From: HGM04593 sp964458275
Lineage (GTDB): Bacteria; Bacteroidota; Bacteroidia; Bacteroidales; Bacteroidaceae
DNA: 53,641 nucleotides
Assembly (NCBI GenBank): GCA_964458275.1
Contig: CAYWIE010000014.1
Span: 1 to 53,641 of the forward strand
Direction of reading: 5' to 3'
The translations under genes and the position numbers were made by a program. How positions within the stretch are numbered: the stretch's first letter is position 1; every line of letters begins with the position of its first letter. This document shows positions 34,948-44,233 of this stretch, piece after piece. Below the pieces are notes generated by a model. That model made no database searches and had not been told where the DNA came from. It saw nothing but the letters and a program-made list of their open reading frames with translations.

Positions 34948-35643
34948 ATGGGCATTTTATATGTTGTACCTACACCGGTAGGGAATCTTGAAGATATAAC
35001 CATGCGTGCATTGCGTATACTTCGCGAAGCCGATTTCATATTGGCTGAGGATACACGTACAACGGGCAATCTTCTTAAACACTATGAGATACATGTACCA
35101 ATGTACTCGCATCATAAATTCAACGAGCATCAGACTGTGGCTCATACTGTGGAGCGCATAATGGCAAGCGGTACTCATGTGGCGCTTGTTTCCGATGCGG
35201 GCACTCCCTCCATTTCCGACCCCGGTTTCCTCTTGGTCCGTGAAGCCGTGAGAGCAGGAGTCGAGGTCGTATGTCTGCCCGGAGCGACAGCATTTGTTCC
35301 GGCGCTTGTAAGTTCTTCCCTGCCTTCGGAACGTTTCGTGTTCGAAGGTTTTCTGCCACAGAAAAAGGGACGTCAGACAAGGCTTAAACAGTTGCAGGAG
35401 GAGGCGCGGACAATGATATTCTACGAGTCGCCCTATCGCGTGGTAAAGACACTGACGCAATTTGCCGAATATTTTGGCGAAGAACGTCCGGCTGCGGCTG
35501 TAAGAGAGATATCTAAACTTCATGAGGAGTGCGTGCGAGGTACACTCAAGGAACTGATTGCGCATTTCACGGAAAAAGAGCCACGCGGAGAATTTGTGCT
35601 TCTTGTAGGTGGCGTCGATTGCCAGCCTTTTACCAATGCATAG
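34948..35643 (+). CDS. rsmI: 16S rRNA 2'-O-methyltransferase RsmI
   Basis: The 231-aa SAM-dependent enzyme methylates the ribose of C1402 in 16S rRNA. Family motifs are LYVVPTPVGNLEDITMRALR at the start, AEDTRTT, VALVSDAGTPSISDPG and PGATAFVPAL, then FYESPYR. It belongs to the tetrapyrrole-methylase fold. Length is a little short at the C-terminus compared with E. coli RsmI (286 aa), which is common in Bacteroidota. Confidence 0.95.
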   Translation: MGILYVVPTPVGNLEDITMRALRILREADFILAEDTRTTGNLLKHYEIHVPMYSHHKFNEHQTVAHTVERIMASGTHVALVSDAGTPSISDPGFLLVREAVRAGVEVVCLPGATAFVPALVSSSLPSERFVFEGFLPQKKGRQTRLKQLQEEARTMIFYESPYRVVKTLTQFAEYFGEERPAAAVREISKLHEECVRGTLKELIAHFTEKEPRGEFVLLVGGVDCQPFTNA

Positions 35644-35683
35644 AAAATATTTTTCTGGAAGAACATTCAAACACCGATAGATT

Positions 35684-36532
35684 ATGAAAAAGATTACATT
35701 ACTGCTTATCACAACTGTTGCAATATTGTCGGGCTGCACCGGTGGCTCAACCAATTCAAGGCTCACAAGCGAGAACGACTCGCTAAGAAACGTTATTGCA
35801 GAAAAAGAAGCTGCTCTTGACGATGTTATAAACACGATAAATGCTGTGGAGGAGGGATTCGACGCCATCAATGAGGCGTATGGCCGTGTGAATCTCGATG
35901 CTGCAAGTACTGAGCAGAGCAAGGTTGTTAAACTTAAAAAGGATATTGCCTTTATAAACGAGACTCTCGATGTTAACCGCAAACGTATATCTGAACTCGA
36001 AGAGCAGTTGAAGAACAACAAGAACGCATCGGCACAGCTTAAGACAATGGTTGCGAAACTGAAAGCCGAACTCGAAGAGAAGAACAAGCAGATAGTGCAG
36101 CTGCAAGAGGAACTTGCATCAAAGAACATTCACATAGAGGAGCTGGACAAGGCTGTTCAGGGGCTCAATGCAAGTGTCGATGAACTGAGCAAGACTAAGG
36201 CTGAGAACGAGAAGACCATCAGTGCGCAAGAGAGTGAACTGAATACTGTGTGGTATGCGATAGGCACAAAGAGCGAGCTGAAGGAAATGAAAATCCTCAG
36301 CGGAAAAAAGGTCCTGAAAGAGCCCGGTGCCAAGATGGACTATTTTACAAAGGCCGACAAGCGCGAGCTTGCAACAATCGAGACTAATGAAAAGAACGCC
36401 AAGCTTCTTACCACTCATCCTGAGGGCAGCTACAAGCTTGAGCGCAACAAGGACAAGAAATATGTGCTGACAATCACCGACGCCCAAGCTTTCTGGAGTG
36501 TGTCGAAGTATCTTGTAATTCAAGTAAGATAG
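35684..36532 (+). CDS. coiled-coil lipoprotein, Cbp1-like
   Basis: The 282-aa product has a lipoprotein signal peptide with the lipobox LSGC (Cys18). A long heptad-type coiled coil follows at about residues 28-190, and then a compact C-terminal domain (LNTVWYAIGTKSELKEMKIL...FWSVSKYLVIQVR). This arrangement resembles Bacteroides proteins annotated as Cbp1-family collagen-binding adhesins, though that function rests on few experiments. A DSL triplet near residue 32 fits the Bacteroidota O-glycosylation motif D-S/T-hydrophobic. It is likely anchored in the outer membrane and follows rsmI by 40 nt. Confidence 0.75.
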   Translation: MKKITLLLITTVAILSGCTGGSTNSRLTSENDSLRNVIAEKEAALDDVINTINAVEEGFDAINEAYGRVNLDAASTEQSKVVKLKKDIAFINETLDVNRKRISELEEQLKNNKNASAQLKTMVAKLKAELEEKNKQIVQLQEELASKNIHIEELDKAVQGLNASVDELSKTKAENEKTISAQESELNTVWYAIGTKSELKEMKILSGKKVLKEPGAKMDYFTKADKRELATIETNEKNAKLLTTHPEGSYKLERNKDKKYVLTITDAQAFWSVSKYLVIQVR

Positions 36533-36560
36533 CCTGCTGCGGCTTTTCGCCTGTGATTCA

Positions 36561-37257
36561 ATGGGAAAATACAGAACTCTCTTTATAGACCTTGATGACA
36601 CTCTGTTCGATTTTGGCAGTGCATCGCGTATTTCATTTCATGAGACTTATGAACTTTTGGACTACGGGCGTTTCTTCGACTCTTTCGACCACTTCTTGCA
36701 GATTTACGAACCATACAACAGGCATTTGTGGGTCTTGTACGGAGAGGGCAGAATAGACAAGCCGACGCTCAACAGGTTGCGCTACAGTTACCCGCTGGAG
36801 GTGGTGGGGTGCCCCGATGAAAGGCTTGCGGCGAGATTCTGTGAGGAGGCACTGGGACGTATACCTCACAAGAATCTGCTCATCCCCGGCGCGATTGAAC
36901 TGCTCGACTATCTTTTCCCGAAATACGAGATGTTTATTCTCTCCAACGGTTTTGTGGAGCTGCAGTCCCGCAAAATGGCAACTACCGGATTGACCAAATA
37001 TTTCAAACGCCTGATTCTCTCTGATGAGATAGGGGTGAACAAGCCTCGCCCCGAACTTTTCGAGTATGCACTCAAGGTTAGCGGAGCATGCAGAGAGCAG
37101 TGTGATGATAGGGGATATGTTTGAGACTGATATTGCCGGTGCTGCCAACGTAGGGCTCGATCAAATATATTTCAATAGGTCGGGCGTCGAATCGGAGATG
37201 CCTTTTGAGCCAACATACACAGTTACTGACCTGCTCGAAATCAAGAATATACTTTAG
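36561..37257 (+). pseudogene. YjjG-type HAD pyrimidine nucleotidase, frameshifted
   Basis: The first frame (36561-37124) has HAD motif I DLDDTLFDFG, motif II LSNGF and the motif III lysine in GVNKPRPELF. It then runs out of frame at about 37086-37091, giving CREQCDDRGYV and a stop. The next frame continues the family sequence: AESSVMIGDMFETDIAGAANVGLDQIYFN, which holds motif IV (GDxxxxD), to a stop at 37257. The total of 697 nt is one base over a multiple of three: either one base was gained (T37089) or two were lost from an expected GCA-AAT-GCA. The short product would lack motif IV and be inactive. It may also be a sequencing error. Confidence 0.85.
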
Positions 37258-37265
37258 CGGATAAT

Positions 37266-37317
37266 GCAAAAATAAGGGGAGCGCACTAAAAAACCGGTGC
37301 GTTCCCCTTATTTTTGC
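37266..37317. terminator. long bidirectional terminator hairpin
   Basis: A 21-bp stem with one G-T pair (37266-37286 with 37297-37317) lies between the convergent HAD and EEP genes. The A5 and T5 runs inside the stem edges give T-tracts to both strands. Confidence 0.85.
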
Positions 37318-37330
37318 TCTTATATTGATG

Positions 37331-38167
37331 CTATCTGATTTCGAAGATAATCTCAAGCGGGTAGTGGTCTGATATGAATTTGGCTCCGTAGTTTCCGTCA
37401 AGTGTGCGGTATTCGTTGCATTTGGCTTTTTTCCCGCGATAGAATACGTGGTCTATGATACATTTGCGTTTCATTTTGCCAAACTGGTTGAATGTGCTTT
37501 TGTTGTCGCTGACCGGTGCTGAGAGGCGTGCCGAATGTGTGAATTCTTTCAGAGGCAGGAATATCTCGTCGTCGGGTTCCACGTTGAAGTCTCCTCCGAG
37601 GATGACGGTTGCACGCTTGCCTGCAATCTCCTTGATTTTTTCAATTATGAGCTTTATGGATTCTGTTTGTGCAGTGCGTCCTTTATGGTCGAGGTGGGTG
37701 TTGAAGTAATAGAACTTTTTACCGCTCGTTTTATCCTTCAGCTTTACCCATGTGGCTGTGCGGAAACACATGGCGTCCCATCCGCGTGATACCTTGTCGG
37801 GTGTTTCGCTCAGCCAGAATGTGCCGCTGTCGAGAAGGTCGAACCGTCCCTTGTTGTAATAGATAGCCATTATCTCTCCGCCCATCTTGCCGTCGTCGCG
37901 CCCTACGCCTACGCGGGCATATTGGGGGCATACGCTGTCTATATATTGAAGGTGGGTTACTGTAGCCTCTTGAAGTCCGAAGGCATCCGGGGCATGCTTG
38001 AGCAGCATGTTTCCTGTGGCATGTTTGCGAAATTGCCAACTGTTGCTGCCGTCACGTGAGAGTGTGCGTATGTTGTATGATATTATTTTTACTTCAATTG
38101 AAGATTTTGCAACTGCTGCACAGCATGCAACTATTGCTGCGATAAGTAGTGATATGAACTTTTTCAT
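37331..38167 (-). CDS. secreted endonuclease/exonuclease/phosphatase family protein
   Basis: The 278-aa product has a signal peptide (about 1-20) followed by an EEP fold: ISYNIRTLSRDG, FGLQEAT (catalytic Glu), NTHLDHKG, GGDFNVEPDD and the terminal SDHYPL with the catalytic Asp-His. All metal and catalytic residues are visible. Bacteroidota members of this type are exported phosphodiesterases or nucleases; the substrate is unknown. It is 6 nt downstream of mutS2 and so co-transcribed with it. Confidence 0.9.
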   Translation of the reverse strand: MKKFISLLIAAIVACCAAVAKSSIEVKIISYNIRTLSRDGSNSWQFRKHATGNMLLKHAPDAFGLQEATVTHLQYIDSVCPQYARVGVGRDDGKMGGEIMAIYYNKGRFDLLDSGTFWLSETPDKVSRGWDAMCFRTATWVKLKDKTSGKKFYYFNTHLDHKGRTAQTESIKLIIEKIKEIAGKRATVILGGDFNVEPDDEIFLPLKEFTHSARLSAPVSDNKSTFNQFGKMKRKCIIDHVFYRGKKAKCNEYRTLDGNYGAKFISDHYPLEIIFEIR

Positions 38168-38173
38168 GTTTTG

Positions 38174-40678
38174 TTATTTTAGGTCGATGACTGTTATTCC
38201 GGCTCCTCCAAACTGCACATGTTCGTCGCGGAAACTCTCTACGGATGACATCAGGCTCAGGTGTTGCCGCAGCAGTGTACGCAGTATGCCGTTGCCTGTG
38301 CCGTGCAATATCCGCACTTGGCGTACACCACATATCGTTGCATCGTCTATGAAGTATGCCATTGCCTGTATGGCCTTTTCGCCACGCATGCCCCTGACGT
38401 CTATTTCCGATTTGAAGTTCAAGCGTTTGTTGTGCAGCTGTTCCTGTGTCTCGCTGCTGAGGAACGACACTGTGCGTCTCTCCTCCTTTGGCGGCTCGCA
38501 TGGTTCGAGGCGTTCGAGCGAAACAGTGGTCTTTATGGCTCCGAAGCGTATCTGTGCATCTTTTTTGCCAATGGAGAGTATTTCTCCGGCTGTCTGCTGA
38601 CCGCGTATTTTTACGTATGCTCCAACGGTGAATTCCGGTTTCGCCTTTTCCGGTTGAGGAGTGAGGTGTTCGCTTTTCTTCTCTTTCCCCTTGTTTTTCT
38701 TGCGCTCGTTACGGGCTATGATTTTAGCCATTTCGCGGTCAATGCGCTCTTCTTGCTGCCTGCGTGCGAGTTCTTCAACTTCGCGGCTGAAGTCGCTCAA
38801 CTCTTTGCGTGCCTGTTTGGTGCGTTCTTTTTCGGCTTTGGCTTCTACGATGGCGCGTATGGTGTTCTCTATCTTTGCGTTAGCCTCTTTGATGAGCCGC
38901 TCCGATTCTTCGCCGGCTTCGCGGAGAATCTCTTTGCGCTTGCGACGCAGTTCCTCAGCTTCGGCGCTGTACTTTTCGAGAGCTTCGTCAAGTTCTTTCT
39001 CTTTGCGGTGTACGTTCTGGCGCTTGTTCTCCCAATAGCGTTTGTCGCGGACAATGTCTTGCAGGTATTTGTCCGATTGTATGTAGTCGCTTCCTACAAT
39101 TTCGGAGGCATCTTTTATTATATCTTCGGGCAGACCTATTTTCCGTGCTATCTCTACTGCGAATGAGCTGCCTGGGTTGCCTATCTGTAGCTGGAACAGG
39201 GGGCGCATTTCGCCTCTGTCGTATAGCATGGCGCCGTTGACGACACCTTTGGTCGAGTCGGCAAAATGCTTGAGGTTCTGATAGTGTGTGGTTATGATTC
39301 CGTAAGCTCCCTTTTCGTTGAAGCGTTTAAGTATTGCTTCTGCCATTGCGCCGCCTATGAGCGGTTCCGTGCCGTTTCCGAATTCGTCTATCAGAATCAG
39401 TGAATGGGCATCGCAACGTTTGAGTGTGTTCTTCATGTTGAGCAGGTGGCTCGAATAGGTGCTGAGGTCATCTTCTATGCTCTGCTGGTCGCCTATGTCT
39501 ATGAACAGATGGCGGAATATGCCGGCATTGCTGCGCTCATGTACGGGAATGAGAAGTCCGCACTGAAGCATATACTGCAACAGTCCGGCAGTCTTTAGGC
39601 AGACTGATTTTCCGCCGGCATTGGGTCCGGATATCAGCAGTATGCGTTTGTCGCCTTCGAGCGAAATGTCCAGTCTGGACATTTTTCTTCCGTGTTTGAG
39701 CAGGGAAATTTCGAGCAGAGGGTGGCATGCCGCTCCCCAATCTATTACAGGGCGGTTGCTCATAGCAGGCTTTATGGCGTCGAAACGCATTGCGAGTTGC
39801 GCTTTTGCACGTATAAAATCAATTTCTCCGAGAAAGTCATATGCAGATAGCAGATGTGGTATGTGTGGACGCAATTCGTCGGAGAATGCAACGAGTATGC
39901 GTATCACCTCGCGTCTCTCCTCCGCTTCGAGCTCGCGTATGCGGTTGTTTGCCTGCACAACTTCGGCAGGCTCTATGAATACGGTTTTTCCACTCGCCGA
40001 TTCGTCGTGTATAATACCGTTCATCTTGCGTTTGAGTGCAGGGGCTACGGGAATTACCAGACGGCCGTCGCGCAAAGTGGGTGATGCATCCTTTTCGACA
40101 AGACCTTCGGCTTGGGCACGGCGCAGAATGGTGTTCAGTGTGCGCGAGATGCTTCCGGCTGTACGCGAAAGTTCGCTGCGCAACGATGCGAGTGCCGGCG
40201 AGGCAGAGTCTTTTACCTTGCCGAACTTGTCTATGATGGTGTCGATGGCTTTAAGCAGCGATGGCAATACCTCTATGTCTCCCGCCAGCCGACGCAGGTT
40301 GGGATAGAGCGGATTGTCCTCTCCGCTCTCTGAACCGTTGCCCTGTTTGCGTAGCAGTGTGAGCATTCTGCTTATGGTGTCGAGTGAGCGTCGTAGCGAA
40401 AATAGTTCTTCCTCGCCCATGTACATTCCAGTGATGCGTATTCTTTGCAGGGGCTCGCGGACGTCGAAATAGTGGTCGCTTGGGAAGTTCTGTTCGAGTT
40501 GCAGCATCTTTACAAATTCTGCAACCTCGTCGAGTCTGCAATTTATACTCTTGAAGTCTGTCATGAATTGCATGGAGTCTACTCTCTCTTCGCCCAATTG
40601 GCAGAGAGTGTATTCTTTGAGCATGCGGCGTATGGCATCGAATTCTATTTTGTTTTCAAAGTTGTCGGGATATATCAT
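38174..40678 (-). CDS. mutS2: endonuclease MutS2
   Basis: This 834-aa protein binds branched DNA or collided ribosomes and is distinct from mismatch-repair MutS. It has no N-terminal mismatch domain, an ATPase with Walker A GPNAGGKS and Walker B LILIDEFGNGTEP, a long charged coiled coil (about residues 510-640), and a C-terminal Smr nuclease domain (EIDVRGMRGEKA, then VRILHGTGNGILR). Motifs for ATPase and Smr appear intact. Confidence 0.95.
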   Translation of the reverse strand: MIYPDNFENKIEFDAIRRMLKEYTLCQLGEERVDSMQFMTDFKSINCRLDEVAEFVKMLQLEQNFPSDHYFDVREPLQRIRITGMYMGEEELFSLRRSLDTISRMLTLLRKQGNGSESGEDNPLYPNLRRLAGDIEVLPSLLKAIDTIIDKFGKVKDSASPALASLRSELSRTAGSISRTLNTILRRAQAEGLVEKDASPTLRDGRLVIPVAPALKRKMNGIIHDESASGKTVFIEPAEVVQANNRIRELEAEERREVIRILVAFSDELRPHIPHLLSAYDFLGEIDFIRAKAQLAMRFDAIKPAMSNRPVIDWGAACHPLLEISLLKHGRKMSRLDISLEGDKRILLISGPNAGGKSVCLKTAGLLQYMLQCGLLIPVHERSNAGIFRHLFIDIGDQQSIEDDLSTYSSHLLNMKNTLKRCDAHSLILIDEFGNGTEPLIGGAMAEAILKRFNEKGAYGIITTHYQNLKHFADSTKGVVNGAMLYDRGEMRPLFQLQIGNPGSSFAVEIARKIGLPEDIIKDASEIVGSDYIQSDKYLQDIVRDKRYWENKRQNVHRKEKELDEALEKYSAEAEELRRKRKEILREAGEESERLIKEANAKIENTIRAIVEAKAEKERTKQARKELSDFSREVEELARRQQEERIDREMAKIIARNERKKNKGKEKKSEHLTPQPEKAKPEFTVGAYVKIRGQQTAGEILSIGKKDAQIRFGAIKTTVSLERLEPCEPPKEERRTVSFLSSETQEQLHNKRLNFKSEIDVRGMRGEKAIQAMAYFIDDATICGVRQVRILHGTGNGILRTLLRQHLSLMSSVESFRDEHVQFGGAGITVIDLK

Positions 40679-40718
40679 GTCATCGATATATGTTGATGTA
40701 TGTTTGTTCTTTAAATTG

Positions 40719-40726
40719 CAAATTTA
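40719..40726 (-). promoter_or_regulatory. -7 box of mutS2
   Basis: TAAATTTG on the minus strand, 40 nt before the mutS2 ATG at 40678. The -33 candidate TTAG is weak. Confidence 0.45.
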
Positions 40727-40773
40727 GGAAGATTTTGTGAAACGCTTCTAAATCGTCGGGACATTTTATAAAC

Positions 40774-40810
40774 ACAAATGCGGCTGTGTCGATGACACAG
40801 CCGCATTTGT
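40774..40810 (-). terminator. terminator of rplU-rpmA
   Basis: A perfect 17-bp stem with 3-nt loop (GAT), 23 nt past the rpmA stop. On the minus strand the end of the stem supplies ...ATTTGT followed by TTATAAAA, so the T-tract is short. Confidence 0.75.
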
Positions 40811-40833
40811 ATGATTTTCGATTTGTTATCGAA

Positions 40834-41100
40834 TTAGTTATTCTCAGCAAAAGGAATTACTGATACATAACTTCTGTTCTTGAGGCCTTTCTTGAAAGCA
40901 ACAACACCGTCTGTCAAAGCAAACAAAGTGTGATCGCTACCCATACCTATGTTCTCACCGGGGTAGTGTACTGTACCGCGCTGACGAACAATGATATTAC
41001 CGGCTTTGCATACCTGGCCACCCCAAATCTTTACTCCGAGTCGCTGGCTGGCTGACTCACGTCCGTTCTTAGAACTACCAACACCTTTCTTATGTGCCAT
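40834..41100 (-). CDS. rpmA: 50S ribosomal protein L27
   Basis: The 88-aa protein begins MAHKKGVGSSKNGRES and contains QRLGVKIWGGQ and GRGTVHYPG-like VRQRGTVHYPGENIGMGSDHTLFAL, the bL27 signature. The N-terminus has no Firmicutes-type cleaved extension. It is 19 nt downstream of rplU. Confidence 0.98.
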   Translation of the reverse strand: MAHKKGVGSSKNGRESASQRLGVKIWGGQVCKAGNIIVRQRGTVHYPGENIGMGSDHTLFALTDGVVAFKKGLKNRSYVSVIPFAENN

Positions 41101-41119
41101 AATACTTAAACTTTAAAAA

Positions 41120-41509
41120 TTAACCGATAATTTCTTTTACTACCAACTCTGTGAACTGCTGACGATGACCGTTGAGCTTGCGGTATCCTTTGCGACGACG
41201 TTTGTGGAATACAAGCACTTTGTCGCCCTTAACCAATGTGGGGTCAATTGTGCGTGTGGTAACAATGTTCTTGCCGTCCTTAGACTTGCGAACGATGTTC
41301 ATCTCGCGAACGTTGCCGATATAGCAAACTACTTTTGCACCCTCTACTGTGGGAGCACCTACTGTGATTGTGCCGTTGTTGTCAACCAACAATACGCGGT
41401 CGAACTCTACGGTTGTGTCATTCTGAGCACCTTTGATGTGGTGCACGAACAGCTTCTTTCCAGCCTCTGCCTTGAACTGCTGTCCATTAATCTCAACAAT
41501 TGCGTACAT
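41120..41509 (-). CDS. rplU: 50S ribosomal protein L21 with a long internal insertion
   Basis: The 129-aa protein has normal bL21 ends: MYAIVEINGQQFKAEAGKK and KVLVFHKRRRKGYRKLNGHRQQFTEL. bL21 is usually about 103-105 aa. Here about 24 extra residues lie near positions 63-91, in the loop between VVC and LVKGDKV (segment with NIVRKSKDGKNIVTTRT). The reading frame is continuous and ends in the usual sequence, so this is an in-frame insertion, not an error. It leads the rplU-rpmA operon. Confidence 0.95.
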   Translation of the reverse strand: MYAIVEINGQQFKAEAGKKLFVHHIKGAQNDTTVEFDRVLLVDNNGTITVGAPTVEGAKVVCYIGNVREMNIVRKSKDGKNIVTTRTIDPTLVKGDKVLVFHKRRRKGYRKLNGHRQQFTELVVKEIIG

Positions 41510-41597
41510 TTAATTTAATCGCTTTTATTGTGGATTCCGCGAGGTGCATATTCTTCGTGAATATGGCTTCTTCTACCCCTACGAACTAAATCGGCTG

Positions 41598-41605
41598 CAA
41601 AGATA
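41598..41605 (-). promoter_or_regulatory. promoter box of rplU-rpmA
   Basis: TATCTTTG on the minus strand, with TTTT about 20 nt upstream as a weak -33. The leader is about 85 nt. Confidence 0.6.
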
Positions 41606-41687
41606 GGCATTATTTTTGTTTTAATAAAATTTTTGTGCTGTTTTTTGCGTTCCTTGAGCCAAACTGTTCTTCAGGAGTGAACAGTTT

Positions 41688-44018
41688 CTAATTCATTATC
41701 TTTACGCCTACAAAAACAGTGCGTGGCTGTGTCGGACCATATATATATCCTGAGTCGCGGAATTCGCCCTTGTCAAGGTCTTTCTGGAAACTGTCGAATA
41801 TGTTCTGCACTCCTGTGTTGAGCTGCAGCTTTATGTGGTCGCTGAGTATGAACGTGTAATTGAACTTAAGGTTGATGTCCATGAAGTCGGGGGTCTCTTC
41901 CATGCGGTCTTTCTCTATGTAGCCTGCGTAGTGGGGGACTATCATCTCTCCTGTGTAGGTTCCCGAAATTGAGGCTTCGAAATTCTTGAACGGGGATGTT
42001 GTCAGTGTCAGATAACCATAAAAATCGGGTGTACGGGGCATACGTTTTGTTGTGAGAGGAGTGCCGTCTGCTTCGCTCCAAATCTCTTCTCTGTTGTATC
42101 TGCTGCGTTGTGCAGTGGCGCCCATCTGTATCGAGATGTCCTTGCCGTGTGCCATCTTTGCTTCGATGTTTACACCATACACTTTTGCTCCGCTGCCGTT
42201 GCGGCGTTCTTTCAGAACAAATCCTTCGGCATTCTCGCCGATGTCTTCGAGCACGAATACATCGTTAAGGCCTGTGTAGAATCCTTCGAGAAGAATGTTG
42301 GATTGCCAGTGTCCAAACTGCTTTGTCCAATCTATCGAACCGCTGAAGCTGTTGGAACGTTCCTCCTTGAGCCCGTCGGCAAGGGTTATCTGTACGCCCT
42401 CTCCTCCGACAGCTGTAACGTGCAGGTCCTCGTCGTATGCTTGCGGCGCACGGAAACCGGTCGAGTAGGTGAGGCGTGCCTGGAAATTCTCTTCGGGCTT
42501 GAAGAGGAGGTTGACGCGCGGACTGATGATGGGGTCGTCAATGAGGTTGTGCTTGTCGACGCGTGCGCCTAAGAGCAGCGAAAACAGATTCATGTCCCAC
42601 TCGTTCTGCACGAAAAGACTTGCGATGCGCACATCCTGCTGCATGTCGCGGTTGTATCCTGTCATTATGTCGTGGAGGTTGTTCTCCTGATATTCCAGTC
42701 CGCCGGTGAATGTCGAGGGAGCGAAGAGGCATTTTGTGATGCCGGCGGTGTATGTGGCTCCTGTTACCCATGTGAGGTCGTCGGTCTTTCCGTATGCGTT
42801 GGGGTCGCGTTGTGCGCCGTAGTAGCTGTCGCGGTCGATGTGCTGCACCGATCCGTAGATTGACAGCCGGTGCTTGTAGTCGTTCCACGATTTGTCGTAT
42901 GAGAGGCCTCCGCTGTTGATTATGTGCTTTGTCTGTTCGGTTATGTCTGCTTCGTGGGGCTGGAGGTCGAACTTGTTGCCGCCGCGTCGGGTTTCGTTTG
43001 TCGTGTGATATTCGAGGTTGAAACGGCTTGTATGTGTGGGGCGGTAGTATGTGCGCAGACCGAATGTGTTCATGTTGAGTTCTCCAAGCTCTGAGAAACC
43101 GTCGCCATCGTGGTCGTAGTTGTTGCGGTTGCGGTAGCTCTCGTAGAGGGCAATGCCGTAGGAGTTGTCTTTAGAGACGAGCGATACGTTTGCGCCCATA
43201 TATTGTTCCCATGCGTCGCCGTTCATGTTTGAAATGTTGGACGATACCTGGAATGAATTGTTCACAGGGTCTTTTGTGATGATGTTGATGGTGCCGCCCA
43301 CTGCATTTGCTCCGAAGAGTGCCGAGCCGCCTCCGCGTACGACTTCTACGCGTTCTATCATGCTTACGGGTATCTGTTCGAGTCCGTAGACACCGCTAAG
43401 GGCACTTACTACGGGACGGCTGTTGATGAGTATCTGTGAGTAGGGGCCTTCGAGTCCGTTGATTCTTACTTGTGGGAATCCGCAGTTCTGACAATTGTTC
43501 TCCACGCGCAGTCCGGGCAGGTAGTTGAGGGTCTTGGCAAGGTCGGTCGAGTTGACAGTCTCAATGAGCTATGGACCGGCAATGTTCACCACTACTGGTG
43601 CTTCGCGGCGGCTTACCTCGTTGCGGTTGGCTGATACTACAAGCTCTTCTATCTTCAATGCTTCGTCGCTCATTTCGAAGTGTACGACTGTGGCATACTC
43701 TTTGCTTACGGTAACTTTCTTTGTCTCTGTGCGGTAGCCCATAGCCGATACACGAAGGGTGTATTCTCCGGGTGCCATGTTCTTGAACTCGAAATGTCCG
43801 GCTTCGTTGCTTACGGTGCCTTGTTTGGTTTCGATAATATAGATATTGGCGAACGGTATGTTCTCTTCGCTCTTCTTTTCTATTACATGGCCCGATATGT
43901 AGCAGCCTTTTTTGATTTCTGTGGTTTCGTTGTTGTTTGTCGTGGGGAGTGCCGCGGTTGCGTATATGGTGCTTGTGGTCAGTGCGGCGAGCAGCAGGGC
44001 TACTGTCAGTCTGTTCAT
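41688..44018 (-). pseudogene. TonB-dependent outer-membrane receptor interrupted by an amber codon
   Basis: The full frame of 777 codons is open except for TAG at 43569-43571. Before it (ATG 44018) come a signal peptide, a carboxypeptidase-regulatory-like domain (GCYISGHVIEKKSEENIPFANIYI) and the start of the plug (SREAPVVVNIAGP). After it, in the same frame, the plug goes on with LIETVNSTDLAKTLNYLPGLRVENNCQNCG, GGGSALFGANAVGGTINIITKDP and a full 22-strand-type barrel to 41688. The stop sits where related receptors commonly have a Lys, so one change (AAG or AAA to TAG) would explain it. A downstream ATG at 43505 would lack the signal peptide. The ligand is unknown. Confidence 0.85.
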
Positions 44019-44183
44019 TTCCTAGTCTTTTTTATTCGTTTTTTTTCGGCTGCAAAGTTCGTTATATAAGTTCTTCTTTACAATAGCTATTTTAGTGATT
44101 TTTGTTTGTTGTAATAGAATATAACTAATGATTTGTGATAGCAGTGTCTGTGTTGTTGTCCGATTAGATATATTACAGATGCT

Positions 44184-44223
44184 CAGAGACTGCTTGAATT
44201 CTTATAAATTCAAGCAGTCTCTG
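44184..44223. terminator. 17-bp perfect palindrome after the MCE gene
   Basis: CAGAGACTGCTTGAATT (44184-44200) pairs with 44207-44223 around a 6-nt loop, 10 nt past the MCE stop. There is no clear T-run on either side, so it may be an RNA-stabilising hairpin rather than a terminator. Confidence 0.55.
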
Positions 44224-44233
44224 TGTAGGATTG

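Noticed and set aside
34957..36129. 390-aa open frame antisense to rsmI and the Cbp1-like gene
   Set aside because: It crosses two well-supported plus-strand genes and is low-complexity Ser/Phe/Leu, typical of reverse reading through a coiled coil.
43505..43571. Treating the TonB receptor as two separate genes
   Set aside because: The 21 codons between the amber stop and the next ATG continue the conserved plug sequence, and the second part would have no signal peptide.
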